Shown here one piece after another: positions 1 to 7,616 of a stretch of 37,369 nucleotides of DNA. A model generated the notes under the pieces. It ran no database searches. It was not told where the DNA came from and saw only the letters and a program-made list of their open reading frames with translations. The translations under genes and the position numbers were made by a program. Every line of letters starts with the position of its first letter. Position 1 is the stretch's first letter. Source of the DNA: a virus; IMG/VR virus record IMGVR_UViG_3300005289_000012, positions 1-37,369 of that record; one strand, 5' to 3'.

Positions 1-110
1 CCGGCAATCGCTGTACACAGTGTTCGTTTGAATTTCACGTTCCAGCTCCTGGCGAATCGTCACGTTCTTGGGTTTGATCTTGGCGATTTCCGCAGCCGCG
101 CCCTTCTGGC
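1..110. repeat. Terminal direct repeat, copy 1 (circular assembly overlap)
   Basis: Bases 1-110 are identical to bases 37260-37369. The repeat falls inside the Rz coding region, and the reading frame continues perfectly if the two copies are merged. It is therefore best explained as a circular contig written with overlapping ends, not as a biological terminal repeat. The unique circle is about 37,259 bp. A true 110-bp terminal redundancy cannot be excluded from sequence alone. Confidence 0.93.
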
Positions 111-258
111 CGGCGTCATAGGCGATCCCTGCGATTCGCTCGTCGCGGGCCTCCTGCGCTTCCGCTCCCTGCTTCCCGATGTGCACGCCGTAGAAGAACG
201 TGCCGGCGAATGCGCCAACCGCCAGGGCGCCGGCAGCGATCAGCGCGTAGGGGTTCAT
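1..258 (-). CDS. Rz: Rz-like inner-membrane spanin, 5' part (continues at 37369)
   Basis: The ATG at 258 overlaps the endolysin stop (ATGA). After joining the circle the protein has about 121 residues and ends at 37152. It begins with MNPYALIAAGALAVGAF, a single N-terminal signal-anchor helix, and continues with a charged helical periplasmic stretch. The C-terminal part contains YSDCRVPADGVRLVNEA, a sequence typical of Rz/LysB proteins. Inner spanins pair with the Rz1 lipoprotein and fuse the inner and outer membranes in the last step of lysis of Gram-negative cells. Rz1 is encoded in another frame inside this gene, as in lambda. Family assignment is secure; only the split at the window edge is artificial. 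Confidence 0.88.
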   Translation of the reverse strand, partial: MNPYALIAAGALAVGAFAGTFFYGVHIGKQGAEAQEARDERIAGIAYDAGQKGAAAEIAKIKPKNVTIRQELEREIQTNTVYSDCR

Positions 259-902
259 GCGAATGCTGTCAGGTTGTGGTGAAAGGCGGCGGCGCGCTCG
301 TGCTTGTGCAGCATGCCGGGGCCATTCACAAGGCGGGTCGTCATGTCGAAGTTGCCAGCGTCGATCGCCTGATTGCATCCCCGGCTGAGCCAGTACCAGG
401 CGAAGCTGAGGCATGCGTCCGTGGGCTGGGCGATCAACTCGGGCTTTTGCACGTACACCGACCCTAGGCCTACGCCTAGCGAGGCTGCTGCGTAGTTCGC
501 GCGGCCGGTGATCCCGAACCCGCGCCCCCGGTAGTTCCAGCCGTCGCCGCTGGCCTCGTTCCCGTTTCCGTTGCGGTTGGCATAGGCGCGATTGGCCAAG
601 GCCTTCGGGTTGCGCACATAGGCCTTGGCGAACTCGATTTCCTCCGGGTCTACGATGCCGTCGCGATCGAGATCGAACCCGGTCTTGAAGATGCGCGCGA
701 CACGGGCCGGGTCCGTGTAGTACATGTTCTCTTCCATCTTCGTGAAGCCCTGCGATTCGATCATGCAGTGCGCCAGGAACGCAGCGCGACGCTCGTCGGT
801 GGAAATGTCGTAAAGCGCCATAGCGGCCTTCAGGGGCTCGGCGAAGGCTTTGGCCTGGGTTGGGTTCACACCGGCGGCTATCAGTCGTTCGATCATGCTC
901 AT
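255..902 (-). CDS. Endolysin, glycoside hydrolase family 19 (chitinase-like) with an EF-hand-like loop
   Basis: This 215-residue protein has the GH19 fold signature: a catalytic-type Glu at about E49 (LAHCMIES), then the segment GDGWNYRGRGFGITGRANY (119-137) and NGPGMLHKHER near the C-terminus. GH19 endolysins cleave the glycan strands of peptidoglycan between N-acetylmuramic acid and N-acetylglucosamine. There is no signal peptide, so release depends on a holin. An unusual insertion at residues 77-88 reads DLDRDGIVDPEE, which fits the 12-residue calcium-binding EF-hand loop (D1, D3, D5, G6, V8, D9, E12). The gene overlaps the upstream 85-residue gene and the downstream Rz gene by 4 nt each, inside the lysis cassette. 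Confidence 0.9.
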   Translation of the reverse strand: MSMIERLIAAGVNPTQAKAFAEPLKAAMALYDISTDERRAAFLAHCMIESQGFTKMEENMYYTDPARVARIFKTGFDLDRDGIVDPEEIEFAKAYVRNPKALANRAYANRNGNGNEASGDGWNYRGRGFGITGRANYAAASLGVGLGSVYVQKPELIAQPTDACLSFAWYWLSRGCNQAIDAGNFDMTTRLVNGPGMLHKHERAAAFHHNLTAFA

Positions 903-1156
903 CCCCAGCGGGTGTTTTCGTCCACTTGGACGGGCTCGAATGGCTCGGGCGGTGGAGGTGGTGGCGCAAGAGGAAAACCGACCTTGATCGGACGGCGCTT
1001 GCGACCAGAGAGAACCGGGCGGTACAGCTTCATCACCGACTCATGTACGAGGCGCGCTTTTGCAGCGATGGCGATGTTCGACCACGAGTTTTCAGCAAGT
1101 TGGAACAGCTCCAGAAAGCCGATCTCGACTTCCCGGATCTGGTCTTCTCGGGTCAC
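899..1156 (-). CDS. Hypothetical protein in the lysis cassette
   Basis: An 85-residue soluble protein that I do not recognise. It starts MTREDQIREVEIGFLELF, has a helical first half and ends with a proline run (PPPPPPEPFEP) followed by an acidic tail. No membrane segment is visible. It is sandwiched with 4-nt overlaps between a holin-like gene and the endolysin gene, so it is translated with the lysis proteins. A role in lysis is suggested only by position. Confidence 0.7.
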   Translation of the reverse strand: MTREDQIREVEIGFLELFQLAENSWSNIAIAAKARLVHESVMKLYRPVLSGRKRRPIKVGFPLAPPPPPPEPFEPVQVDENTRWG

Positions 1157-1452
1157 TGGTCGGCCTCGCCGTGGTCCGGGTCTCCCTGCAACTGCTCAGG
1201 CGGGCTGTTGTCCACGCGCTGAATGCTGGTGTTCTTCGCGAGTGCGAAAGCTGCCACCGTGCCGATCAGCGTGTACAGCGCCAAGTGCTCAGCCGACAGG
1301 CCTAGGCTCGCCAGGATCTGCACCTTTTCGGGGTCGTCCAGTTGGAGCCAATAGCCGACTGCAAAGACCACCACCGCCAGCACCTGATTGGTCGTGTGCG
1401 TCAGTGATTTCTTGCCCGCCGGGTTGGGACGGATGCGGTATGGAAACTTCAC
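1153..1452 (-). CDS. Putative holin, two membrane helices
   Basis: I chose the GTG at 1452 because GAAGGAG lies about 7 nt upstream and the start overlaps the stop of the upstream membrane gene. The 99-residue product starts KFPYRIRPNP and has two hydrophobic segments, about residues 20-38 (TNQVLAVVVFAVGYWLQL) and 54-74 (EHLALYTLIGTVAAFALA), followed by a charged tail. Size and two-helix topology fit a class II holin, which forms inner-membrane lesions that let the endolysin out. The frame stays open farther upstream, but that extension overlaps the neighbouring gene and is arginine/alanine-rich, as expected for out-of-frame sequence. Which of the membrane proteins here is the holin and which an antiholin cannot be decided. 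Confidence 0.7.
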   Translation of the reverse strand: MKFPYRIRPNPAGKKSLTHTTNQVLAVVVFAVGYWLQLDDPEKVQILASLGLSAEHLALYTLIGTVAAFALAKNTSIQRVDNSPPEQLQGDPDHGEADQ

Positions 1453-1742
1453 AGGGGCTCTCCTTCGAGCGGGACCGGGCGGGACCGCATGCGCTCCATG
1501 CGCCGCTGGTGCTCTCGCTCTTCCATGGCAAGCTGACGCTCTTCGCGCTTGTCTCGGCGGCGCTGGAAATAGAGGCTTGTGAGGTAGCCCAGGACGGCGA
1601 TCAGAATGCCGCTGAGCACACCCAGGTTGCTGTGCAGGAAACTCATGACTGCGGCCCCGCCGCTGCCAAGCCATGTGACTTTGTTTCCAGCGGGGATAAG
1701 CACGGCCTCGACGGCCTCCTTCGTGATCTGGTTAGGCGGCAT
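1449..1742 (-). CDS. Putative holin of the HP1/type II-like family, or antiholin
   Basis: A 97-residue protein starting MPPNQITKEAVEAVLIPAGN. It has one clear membrane helix at about residues 38-59 (HSNLGVLSGILIAVLGYLTS), with a possible short hydrophobic stretch before it (WLGSGGAAVMSFL). A very charged helical tail (FQRRRDKREERQ and beyond) follows. The N-terminal pattern and this layout resemble the small holins found beside phage endolysins. It overlaps the downstream two-helix protein at a GTGA junction, suggesting coupled translation and perhaps a holin/antiholin pair. Confidence 0.68.
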   Translation of the reverse strand: MPPNQITKEAVEAVLIPAGNKVTWLGSGGAAVMSFLHSNLGVLSGILIAVLGYLTSLYFQRRRDKREERQLAMEEREHQRRMERMRSRPVPLEGEPL

Positions 1743-1744
1743 GG

Positions 1745-2155
1745 TCAGGGCAGTGCGATGTGTGGAGGGGTGGGGTCAAACTTGTTCGTGTACCGGGCAA
1801 TCACGCGAGCAACGACACCGCGCCAGCCGGTGTCGAACACCAGGCGTTCGAGGTGCTGCGAAAAGGTGATTTCCTTCTTTCCTGGCGTGCTCGCCATGTA
1901 GATCGAGAAGGTGGTGAAGTTCAGCCACACGTCCACCAGCGCGGCCAGCAGCGTGAACGGCATGAGCAACTTCCACCAGCCGCCGCGCTCGTACTGGATG
2001 ACGACGGGATAGGCGACCGCGAGCAGCAGGGGCAGATACACGAACTGCCACAGCAGCGCGTCCGTAACTGGTATGGGCAGGACGCCCCAGATGAACGCGA
2101 GCACGTCGCGCGCAATCGGCCACCCAGCGGCCAGAAGGGCAAGGTCAAAGCTCAT
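1745..2155 (-). CDS. Phage membrane protein of unknown function
   Basis: A 136-residue protein with three hydrophobic segments, about residues 5-28 (ALLAAGWPIARDVLAFIWGV), 36-54 (LWQFVYLPLLLAVAYPVVI) and 62-84 (LLMPFTLLAALVDVWLNF). The soluble, basic C-terminus ends DPTPPHIALP. It lies between the tail fibre gene and the holin candidates, with a 4-nt overlap on the tail-fibre side. Similar polytopic proteins occur beside lysis genes of other phages, but I cannot name the family. A holin-like or antiholin role is possible but unproven. Confidence 0.72.
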   Translation of the reverse strand: MSFDLALLAAGWPIARDVLAFIWGVLPIPVTDALLWQFVYLPLLLAVAYPVVIQYERGGWWKLLMPFTLLAALVDVWLNFTTFSIYMASTPGKKEITFSQHLERLVFDTGWRGVVARVIARYTNKFDPTPPHIALP

Positions 2156-3237
2156 AGCTTGATGCCCACCAACACGGCGATGTTTCGCATGCGGGTTTCC
2201 GAGGCCACGCGAGGCGTGCCGTTGGCGGTGTTGCTGCGCATCGTGGTTGCGCCATAGCCGTTGTTTGTCGCGTCCGTTTGCGCAGATGCGTTGCCAGTGG
2301 TGCCACCGAACCCGTTGGCCGACCCGGTGCCTGCAAGAAGAAACACGTCGTGCGTGTGACCTTGGAGTGCATCCATCTGCTCGCTACCGAGCACCCGGCC
2401 AGAGTCAACCCCACGCCCATCGTCCAAGGCACGGCGGACAAGGCCCCGGATGTCGAAGACTGGCAGGCGCTTGTTCGCCGCGAAGTCAGCCGCCGCCGAC
2501 GCGCCGCGAGTCGTGGGAGAACCCGCGCTGTTCTGGATCGGAAGGATCGTGTTGGAAAAGTCGTTCCACCACAGCGTGAACAGAGGTTCCGTGTCTGCGT
2601 TCGCTCGGGTGGTCGCCCCAGACGAGGCGCTGCCGATGGAGCCGCTGGCCTTGATCCAGCCGCTGGGCAAGGTCGCACGCATGAAGTCGGCGATCTCCCC
2701 AACTTCGCGCGTGGGAATCCCCAGGTTCGCGCGAGCTGCGGCGGCATTGTCGGCTCCGGTCCCGCCTTGCGAGACAGGAAGAATGCCCGCTAGAGCCCCC
2801 GGAACCAGGCTGGCCAGGACGTAGGACATAACGCGCCAGCCGGTGGGCGAAGCCGAGTTCGGGATCGCAATGGCGCAATCTCCTGCAGCGGTGGTGATGT
2901 TCGCCCCGCCGGGAAGAATCAGGGATGTGGCGTTGTGGGTGAGCGTCAAGGCCCCTGAAAACACCAAAAATCGCGGCCCGTTGTAGTTGGTGCCGAACGA
3001 CGTGATCGCCGTCGTGCCGGTGATCGTCAGGATCTGGGACGCCTGAGCCCCGATGTCGGTCGTCGCCGCCGAGGCCAGATCAACGGGCTTGGATTGGCCC
3101 TTTCCGTCGCGCAACTGGGCAATGAACGCGAAGATCGTCCGCATGTAGTCATCGAACGTGGTCGGCGATTCTGAGCCGGCTGGGGAATTGGAACCTGGTG
3201 TGGTGCTCAGGTCGCCGATTGAGCTGGGAACGGGCAT
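2152..3237 (-). CDS. Tail fibre protein
   Basis: A 361-residue protein starting MPVPSSIGDLSTTPGSNSP. The N-terminal part holds a conserved pattern for short tail fibres (FDDYMRTIFAFIAQLRDGKG). A repeat-poor, Gly/Thr/Asn-rich middle follows, with LPVSQGGTGADNAAAARANLGI, a motif common in phage tail fibres. The C-terminal collar-like part contains GHTHDVF and ends RNIAVLVGIKL. Such proteins bind receptors on the host surface. The ribosome-binding site TTTTGGAG is 8 nt before the ATG. A terminator separates this gene from the ejection-protein operon, so it may have lower or separately controlled expression. No reverse transcriptase is present, so a diversity-generating system is not indicated. 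Confidence 0.82.
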   Translation of the reverse strand: MPVPSSIGDLSTTPGSNSPAGSESPTTFDDYMRTIFAFIAQLRDGKGQSKPVDLASAATTDIGAQASQILTITGTTAITSFGTNYNGPRFLVFSGALTLTHNATSLILPGGANITTAAGDCAIAIPNSASPTGWRVMSYVLASLVPGALAGILPVSQGGTGADNAAAARANLGIPTREVGEIADFMRATLPSGWIKASGSIGSASSGATTRANADTEPLFTLWWNDFSNTILPIQNSAGSPTTRGASAAADFAANKRLPVFDIRGLVRRALDDGRGVDSGRVLGSEQMDALQGHTHDVFLLAGTGSANGFGGTTGNASAQTDATNNGYGATTMRSNTANGTPRVASETRMRNIAVLVGIKL

Positions 3238-3256
3238 TTGCTATGCTCCAAAAGGA

Positions 3257-3279
3257 AAAGCCCGCACGGGGCGGGCTTT
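3257..3279 (-). terminator. Intrinsic terminator between ejection and tail-fibre genes
   Basis: AAAGCCCGC and GCGGGCTTT form a 9-bp perfect stem with a 5-nt loop. On the minus strand it is followed by TTTTCCTTTT, so it should stop or weaken transcription arriving from the 720-residue ejection protein gene. Confidence 0.75.
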
Positions 3280-3303
3280 GAACAGGGGAAAAGGCAGGCT
3301 CAA

Positions 3304-3390
3304 ATGTTTGGAAACATCGACCCGGGTATGTTGGGCTGGATCATTGGGATGGGCCTTCTATTCGCCTACTGGTCTTGGCGCGGCAAGTAG
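3304..3390 (+). CDS. Possible 28-residue membrane peptide on the opposite strand
   Basis: ATG at 3304 opens a frame that reads MFGNIDPGMLGWIIGMGLLF and ends AYWSWRGK before TAG. It has one hydrophobic helix and a short basic end, the shape of a phage micro-membrane protein. AAGG lies 9 nt before the start. It fills an otherwise empty 120-nt gap and overlaps the 3' end of the minus-strand ejection gene by 33 nt. Against it: it runs opposite to every gene around it and no plus-strand promoter is obvious. Treat as a candidate. Confidence 0.33.
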   Translation: MFGNIDPGMLGWIIGMGLLFAYWSWRGK

Positions 3391-5520
3391 CCCACCCATG
3401 GAGACCGCGGGGCCAAGCAAAGTCGGCGCGGCTTGGCGCGGGCTTGGGTTCAGCAGCGACGGCGTAAGGTTTTGCGCCTGGCGCTGAGACAGCGTGATGT
3501 CGATGTTCCGCAGCGGGTCCATGACGAAAGCACGACCACCGGGCAAACTGCCCACCACCGAATTCAGCAAGTCATAGCCCTTGCCCAGCATCAGCGCACC
3601 GCTGTTGCTGTTATTCACCGCAGACCCCACCGGCTGAACCTGCATGTAGCTTGCGACCCGCCCATTTGCATGGAGCTGGGCGATTTCTTCGGGCGTGAAG
3701 AAGACCCGCAACTTGTCGTCGCCGATCTCGCGCATCGCCTTGTTGAAAGCCGACTGCGAGAATTTGCCCACCTCGTCGGCTGCGCCGCTTACCGCCTTCG
3801 ATTTCAGGTGTGCCAGAAGCGCATTCTTGATCGTCCCGATGCCGGTTGGCCCCACCTCTTGAGCGAGAACACGGGCTTCGTTCGTGGTGCCATTCACAAT
3901 GAATCGTTTGGCGATCCGCTGCGGGTCCGCTGACGCGCCGTCAGACAGGACAGACCGCACCAACGGGGACGAGTCTTCATAGGCGTAGGCCGCCCGCGTC
4001 GCTGCTCGCGCCTGGTTCACCGCATCGATGGAAGATGCAGGGGCCGCATCCACCTGACGCATTGCCGCCGCCATTTGCGGCGTTGACGGGAGATTGCGGA
4101 AATCGATTCCGCCAGGGTTGGTGATCGGCTGAATGTCCGACCGTTCCAGCACACGGCGCGCCAAGTTCGCAGCCGCCCCCTCGTTGCCGCCCTTGGCGAC
4201 CTCGCGCGAGAGCATGGATTGCAAATTCCGATAGGCCTGCGGCGTGAACGGCTGGCCGGTCTGGAACGCCTCCATGTACTTGCTGATCGTCGGGTTCATG
4301 AACGGCATCAAACCCTCGTCGCCGAGCGCTTGGTTGATGTCGCTAATGACGTGCGAGGAAATCGGTTGTCGATACCCTGGCGATCCTTTCGCGGCGTCCC
4401 ATGCGGTTTGTTCTGCACCACGCAGCCCAGCCTGCCGCCCGGTGATTGCCGAGGTCACTCGCGCGCCGGCTGCATCCACATTCCCGGTGGATGCGCCCAG
4501 ATCGTTCAAGTTGTCGATCAGCCGCGTGTTGTTCTGGTTCTGAGTGCGAGCGAGGCCCTGCAAAGCGTCGTCGGCCGTGTTGGCCCCGAGCTTTGCCAGG
4601 TTCTGCTCTCGCGTGATCTGCACCGGATCGAGCGTCAGACCGCCCCGGGTGGGCGTGGTGCCCGTCAGACGGAAATCGGCCAAGCGGCGAAGCGCATCGG
4701 CGTTCAGGCTTTCACCTGTGGTGCTGGCGCGTCGAACGTCGGCCAGGAGCTGGTTGCGCACGTTCTGAGGCATCTGTCCCCAATCCACGCCGCTTTCTCG
4801 CAGGATGGTCGAAACTCGGCCTTCGAGCTGCATCGGAGGGGCCCGCAGGGCGCTCAAGCGCGTGGCAAGGCTGCTCATCGCGCCAGGAGCAATGCCGCCG
4901 GCAAACGTACCCAGCACCGTAGCCAAGCCTTGCTGAGTGTCTGAGCCCCCAGCTTCGCGAGAAGCCCCGCTCGCAAGGCCGCCGCCAGCCGCCGCCGTCA
5001 GTTGCGATGTCGGATTTGCCGCGAGCTTTGTGAACACCTCCCGGGCCACGCCAGTCGCCACATCCGCGCCACGGTTGGCAACGCCAATCGGCAATGCGCC
5101 ACCGGCTACAAACTTCGTAGCCTCAGCAATGGTTCGCTCGTTCGCATCGCGAGGGCTTGGCAAGCCAATGCGGTCCGCGAACTGCGTGGCGATCATGCCG
5201 AGCGGCAGGGATTTGGGCTTGCGCTCGCCAGTGACAAGGTCGCTCATCGACGGCGCGCGCTCAGGCGTCACCTTGTCTTGCAGGTAGCGAATCGGCTCAG
5301 TGACGATTTGGGCGGCATTCGCCAGACCTTCGATGCCATAGCGCGCAGTCAGGCCGACTTGGCGCGGGATCTCGTTCAACACCCCGCCCGCCTGCACTGC
5401 GGCGGGCTTCGCCTTGGGAATATTGAGGTAGTTGGCCTTGATCGCTGCCTCGATGTCGGGCGCGGCCATGCCGTCCGGGAACTCGATCGTGTGCCCGTTG
5501 ACTTCGACGTATTGAGCCAT
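3358..5520 (-). CDS. Large internal virion (DNA ejection) protein
   Basis: A 720-residue protein starting MAQYVEVNGHTIEFPDGMA, a short N-terminal domain seen at the start of podovirus internal virion proteins. It continues with long Ala/Gly-rich helical regions (for example residues 160-220) and many Gln/Asn-rich helices. It has no enzymatic motif that I can see. It is the last and largest of five neighbouring genes that match the position of podovirus ejection proteins: after the tail genes and before the tail fibre. These proteins leave the virion with the DNA and help build a channel across the envelope. The gene overlaps the upstream ejection gene by one base. Function is inferred from order, size and the N-terminal pattern. 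Confidence 0.68.
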   Translation of the reverse strand: MAQYVEVNGHTIEFPDGMAAPDIEAAIKANYLNIPKAKPAAVQAGGVLNEIPRQVGLTARYGIEGLANAAQIVTEPIRYLQDKVTPERAPSMSDLVTGERKPKSLPLGMIATQFADRIGLPSPRDANERTIAEATKFVAGGALPIGVANRGADVATGVAREVFTKLAANPTSQLTAAAGGGLASGASREAGGSDTQQGLATVLGTFAGGIAPGAMSSLATRLSALRAPPMQLEGRVSTILRESGVDWGQMPQNVRNQLLADVRRASTTGESLNADALRRLADFRLTGTTPTRGGLTLDPVQITREQNLAKLGANTADDALQGLARTQNQNNTRLIDNLNDLGASTGNVDAAGARVTSAITGRQAGLRGAEQTAWDAAKGSPGYRQPISSHVISDINQALGDEGLMPFMNPTISKYMEAFQTGQPFTPQAYRNLQSMLSREVAKGGNEGAAANLARRVLERSDIQPITNPGGIDFRNLPSTPQMAAAMRQVDAAPASSIDAVNQARAATRAAYAYEDSSPLVRSVLSDGASADPQRIAKRFIVNGTTNEARVLAQEVGPTGIGTIKNALLAHLKSKAVSGAADEVGKFSQSAFNKAMREIGDDKLRVFFTPEEIAQLHANGRVASYMQVQPVGSAVNNSNSGALMLGKGYDLLNSVVGSLPGGRAFVMDPLRNIDITLSQRQAQNLTPSLLNPSPRQAAPTLLGPAVSMGGLLAAPRPVGE

Positions 5521-6188
5521 TAGCGCCCCACCGGTTCGAGTTTCTTGGTCTGCGGGTTCCAGCGCATGGTTGCGGCAGAAGCAGGAGCGGGAGTAGCAGT
5601 AGGCGACGGCTCACTTCGACGCGCGTTGCGCTGAGCCCATTGGCTATCGAAGTCCAGCAAGTTCCCATGCTGGTTCAAATGCGCCTTCATCGCGTTGGAC
5701 TTCTCGATCGCGAGGTTGTACTTGCGCTCGAAGTCCTCACGGATACCCCGGTTCGTGTTCCCCTCGTTCTCAAGGCTCGGAAGCCCGCGCAGGAACATGG
5801 CCACATCGCGATCAGACGAGGCGCCAGACCCAGCCTCACGCTGCGCAGGGGCCAGGCGGGATTGAATAGCCGCCATCTCCATGGATGGGCCAGTGCGAAA
5901 CAGCGGCTTGTCAGGCGTGATCTGTTGCCACAGGGAGCCAGTCGAGTTTTCTCGGTTCAACCGACCAAACTCGTTCAAGTCGTCCATGGTCTGGCCGCTG
6001 TTGGCAATGCTCGACTGGAGGTCCGATAGTCGCTTCCGACCTTCCTCGTACATGTCCTTCTGGATCTTTGCCTGATCCTGACGGCTCATGTTCACCGCCC
6101 ACGGCGGGGCGCTATGTTGAGTGGTCGAGGATTGCGCAGGTGAAACTGCGGAACCGCCAAACTGAGCTGCAAGTGCGTCAAGGTCCAT
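5520..6188 (-). CDS. Putative internal virion protein
   Basis: A 222-residue, Ser/Gln/Asn-rich and mostly helical protein beginning MDLDALAAQFGGSAVSPAQ. Its middle carries SDRDVAMFLRGLPSLENEG and its end MRWNPQTKKLEPVGR, both of which I associate with podovirus internal virion proteins. There is no signal or membrane segment. It lies between two other ejection-type genes with one-base overlaps. The role in DNA delivery is inferred. Confidence 0.6.
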   Translation of the reverse strand: MDLDALAAQFGGSAVSPAQSSTTQHSAPPWAVNMSRQDQAKIQKDMYEEGRKRLSDLQSSIANSGQTMDDLNEFGRLNRENSTGSLWQQITPDKPLFRTGPSMEMAAIQSRLAPAQREAGSGASSDRDVAMFLRGLPSLENEGNTNRGIREDFERKYNLAIEKSNAMKAHLNQHGNLLDFDSQWAQRNARRSEPSPTATPAPASAATMRWNPQTKKLEPVGR

Positions 6189-7021
6189 TACTGAAGCCCC
6201 GCTTGTTTCTTGAACGCAGCCGCTGCCGCTGCATTCGGAAAGGTGTATGTTTTTCCGCCGGCAGTAACGGACGCGCCACCACCGGAAGGAGGTCGCGGCG
6301 CAACAGGCGGCGGCAGGTTGTAGGCGTTTTCCGCATTGATGTTGCTCACCTGAGCGTCACGCAGCGGTGCAGCCGCAGCAGCCATCAGCGCCGGGCCCAG
6401 CACAACAAACTGCTCGAACGAGCCTTTGTATCCATTCGCACGGGCGTACTTGAACTGCTTGATCTTTGCGTCGTCCTCTGCTTCGGCAGGCTTTGCCGGG
6501 CCTTGGGCAACGATCTTGCCGTCCGCCCCATAGCGAACTTGGTTTTCGCCCAAGGTGAATGGCTCCTGTGGCTTCGGGAACAAGCGCTGTTCCATCAACT
6601 TGTCTGCAAAGGGTGAGTTCGGCAGCATCAGGTAGTCGTTGAGCAACTGCGGATTGCCAGCGGTCGAAGCCTTGCCGACGCCCGACCCATCGCCGAGCGT
6701 ATCGACCATGTCATAGGTCTGCGGCTTGGCCTGCTCCATCACGCCCAGGAGCCCGGTACGCCATTGCTCTTGGCCCTTTTGCCTGGCCATCTGGCTTTCG
6801 AGCGTCTGCATCTGCATGTCGCGGTACTTGCGCTGTGCCTCGCTCTCCGCCTGCTGCGTGATGCGGTCCTGTGCACCCGTGTAGCCAGCCAGGCCCGCGA
6901 GACCACCACGACCGATCGAGTTCCAAGGCTGGCCGCGACGCGCGCCAGCCATGCCACCGAACGCCGCCGACAGCAGGCCTTGCCCTTCCGGGGTCTTGGC
7001 AAATTCAAGAAGACTGTTCAT
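6188..7021 (-). CDS. Putative internal virion protein
   Basis: A 277-residue protein starting MNSLLEFAKTPEGQGLLSAAF. A glycine-rich N-terminal segment (residues 17-50, GGMAGARRGQPWNSIGRGGL) is followed by a Gln-rich coiled-coil-like stretch (residues 50-90). The C-terminus has a proline-rich linker and SVTAGGKTYTFPNAAAAAAF. This build is common in the internal proteins of P22/SU10-like podoviruses. It overlaps its neighbours by 4 nt upstream and 1 nt downstream. No catalytic motif is visible. Confidence 0.6.
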   Translation of the reverse strand: MNSLLEFAKTPEGQGLLSAAFGGMAGARRGQPWNSIGRGGLAGLAGYTGAQDRITQQAESEAQRKYRDMQMQTLESQMARQKGQEQWRTGLLGVMEQAKPQTYDMVDTLGDGSGVGKASTAGNPQLLNDYLMLPNSPFADKLMEQRLFPKPQEPFTLGENQVRYGADGKIVAQGPAKPAEAEDDAKIKQFKYARANGYKGSFEQFVVLGPALMAAAAAPLRDAQVSNINAENAYNLPPPVAPRPPSGGGASVTAGGKTYTFPNAAAAAAFKKQAGLQ

Positions 7022-7614
7022 GCCAATAGTCCTCGACGTTGTTGACGACGTGCAGCGCGCTCGTTTGCCGCAGCTTGGAGCGGAGCCATGTACGCCTGCT
7101 GGTTCTGAGTGGCGATGTCCTGCAGGCTCAGGCCGGCCGTAGGCGGCGCCAGGGATGGGGGAGCTGCGCCCTGCTCTTGCGGCATCAGCGATCGAGCGGT
7201 CTGGATGCCCGTGCTCGCGGCGTCCATCACCGGCTTGTATTCTTTCAAGCCGGCCAGCAGTCCGCCACTGGAGGGTGCGCCCATGGCCGTGGTCGGTGCG
7301 GCGGTCAGGCCAAGCCCGGAGCTACCCGCCGCGAGGCTGGTCCCCGTTCCAGTGCCAGCCGTCAAGCCCAGGCCCGTACCGCCAGCGGCAAGGCCGGTTC
7401 CCGCACCAGTCGCAGCGGTCAGCCCTGCCCCGGTCCCTGCGCCGGCTGCTGCGCTACCAAGAAGGCCGCCAGCACCTGCCGCACCTGCCGCACCAGCAGC
7501 ACCGGCTGACCCTGCACCTGCCGCACTGGCAAGCGCTGGCGCCGCAGCACCGCCCGAGGCTACCGTGGCCGCACCCGCCGCCGCAAGAGCGGCCAATTGC
7601 CACCATTTGTTCAT
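7018..7614 (-). CDS. Glycine/alanine-rich putative internal virion protein
   Basis: A 198-residue protein beginning MNKWWQLAALAAAGAATVASG. Residues 20-115 are almost entirely Gly, Ala, Thr, Ser and Leu in loose repeats of the type GTGLxAGxxGLGLTA. The C-terminal 60 residues are ordinary and end with an arginine-rich tail (ERAARRQQRRG). The N-terminus may be membrane-inserting. Low-complexity hydrophobic proteins of this kind are frequent among podovirus ejection proteins. Position in the operon supports that, but the sequence itself says little. Confidence 0.58.
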   Translation of the reverse strand: MNKWWQLAALAAAGAATVASGGAAAPALASAAGAGSAGAAGAAGAAGAGGLLGSAAAGAGTGAGLTAATGAGTGLAAGGTGLGLTAGTGTGTSLAAGSSGLGLTAAPTTAMGAPSSGGLLAGLKEYKPVMDAASTGIQTARSLMPQEQGAAPPSLAPPTAGLSLQDIATQNQQAYMAPLQAAANERAARRQQRRGLLA

Positions 7615-7616
7615 GA

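Noticed and set aside
768-1901. 377-codon plus-strand frame opposite the lysis genes
   Set aside because: Covers several tightly overlapping minus-strand genes; composition is typical of an antisense frame.
2152-3237. Diversity-generating retroelement acting on the tail fibre
   Set aside because: No reverse transcriptase gene and no template/variable repeat pair are seen in the window.
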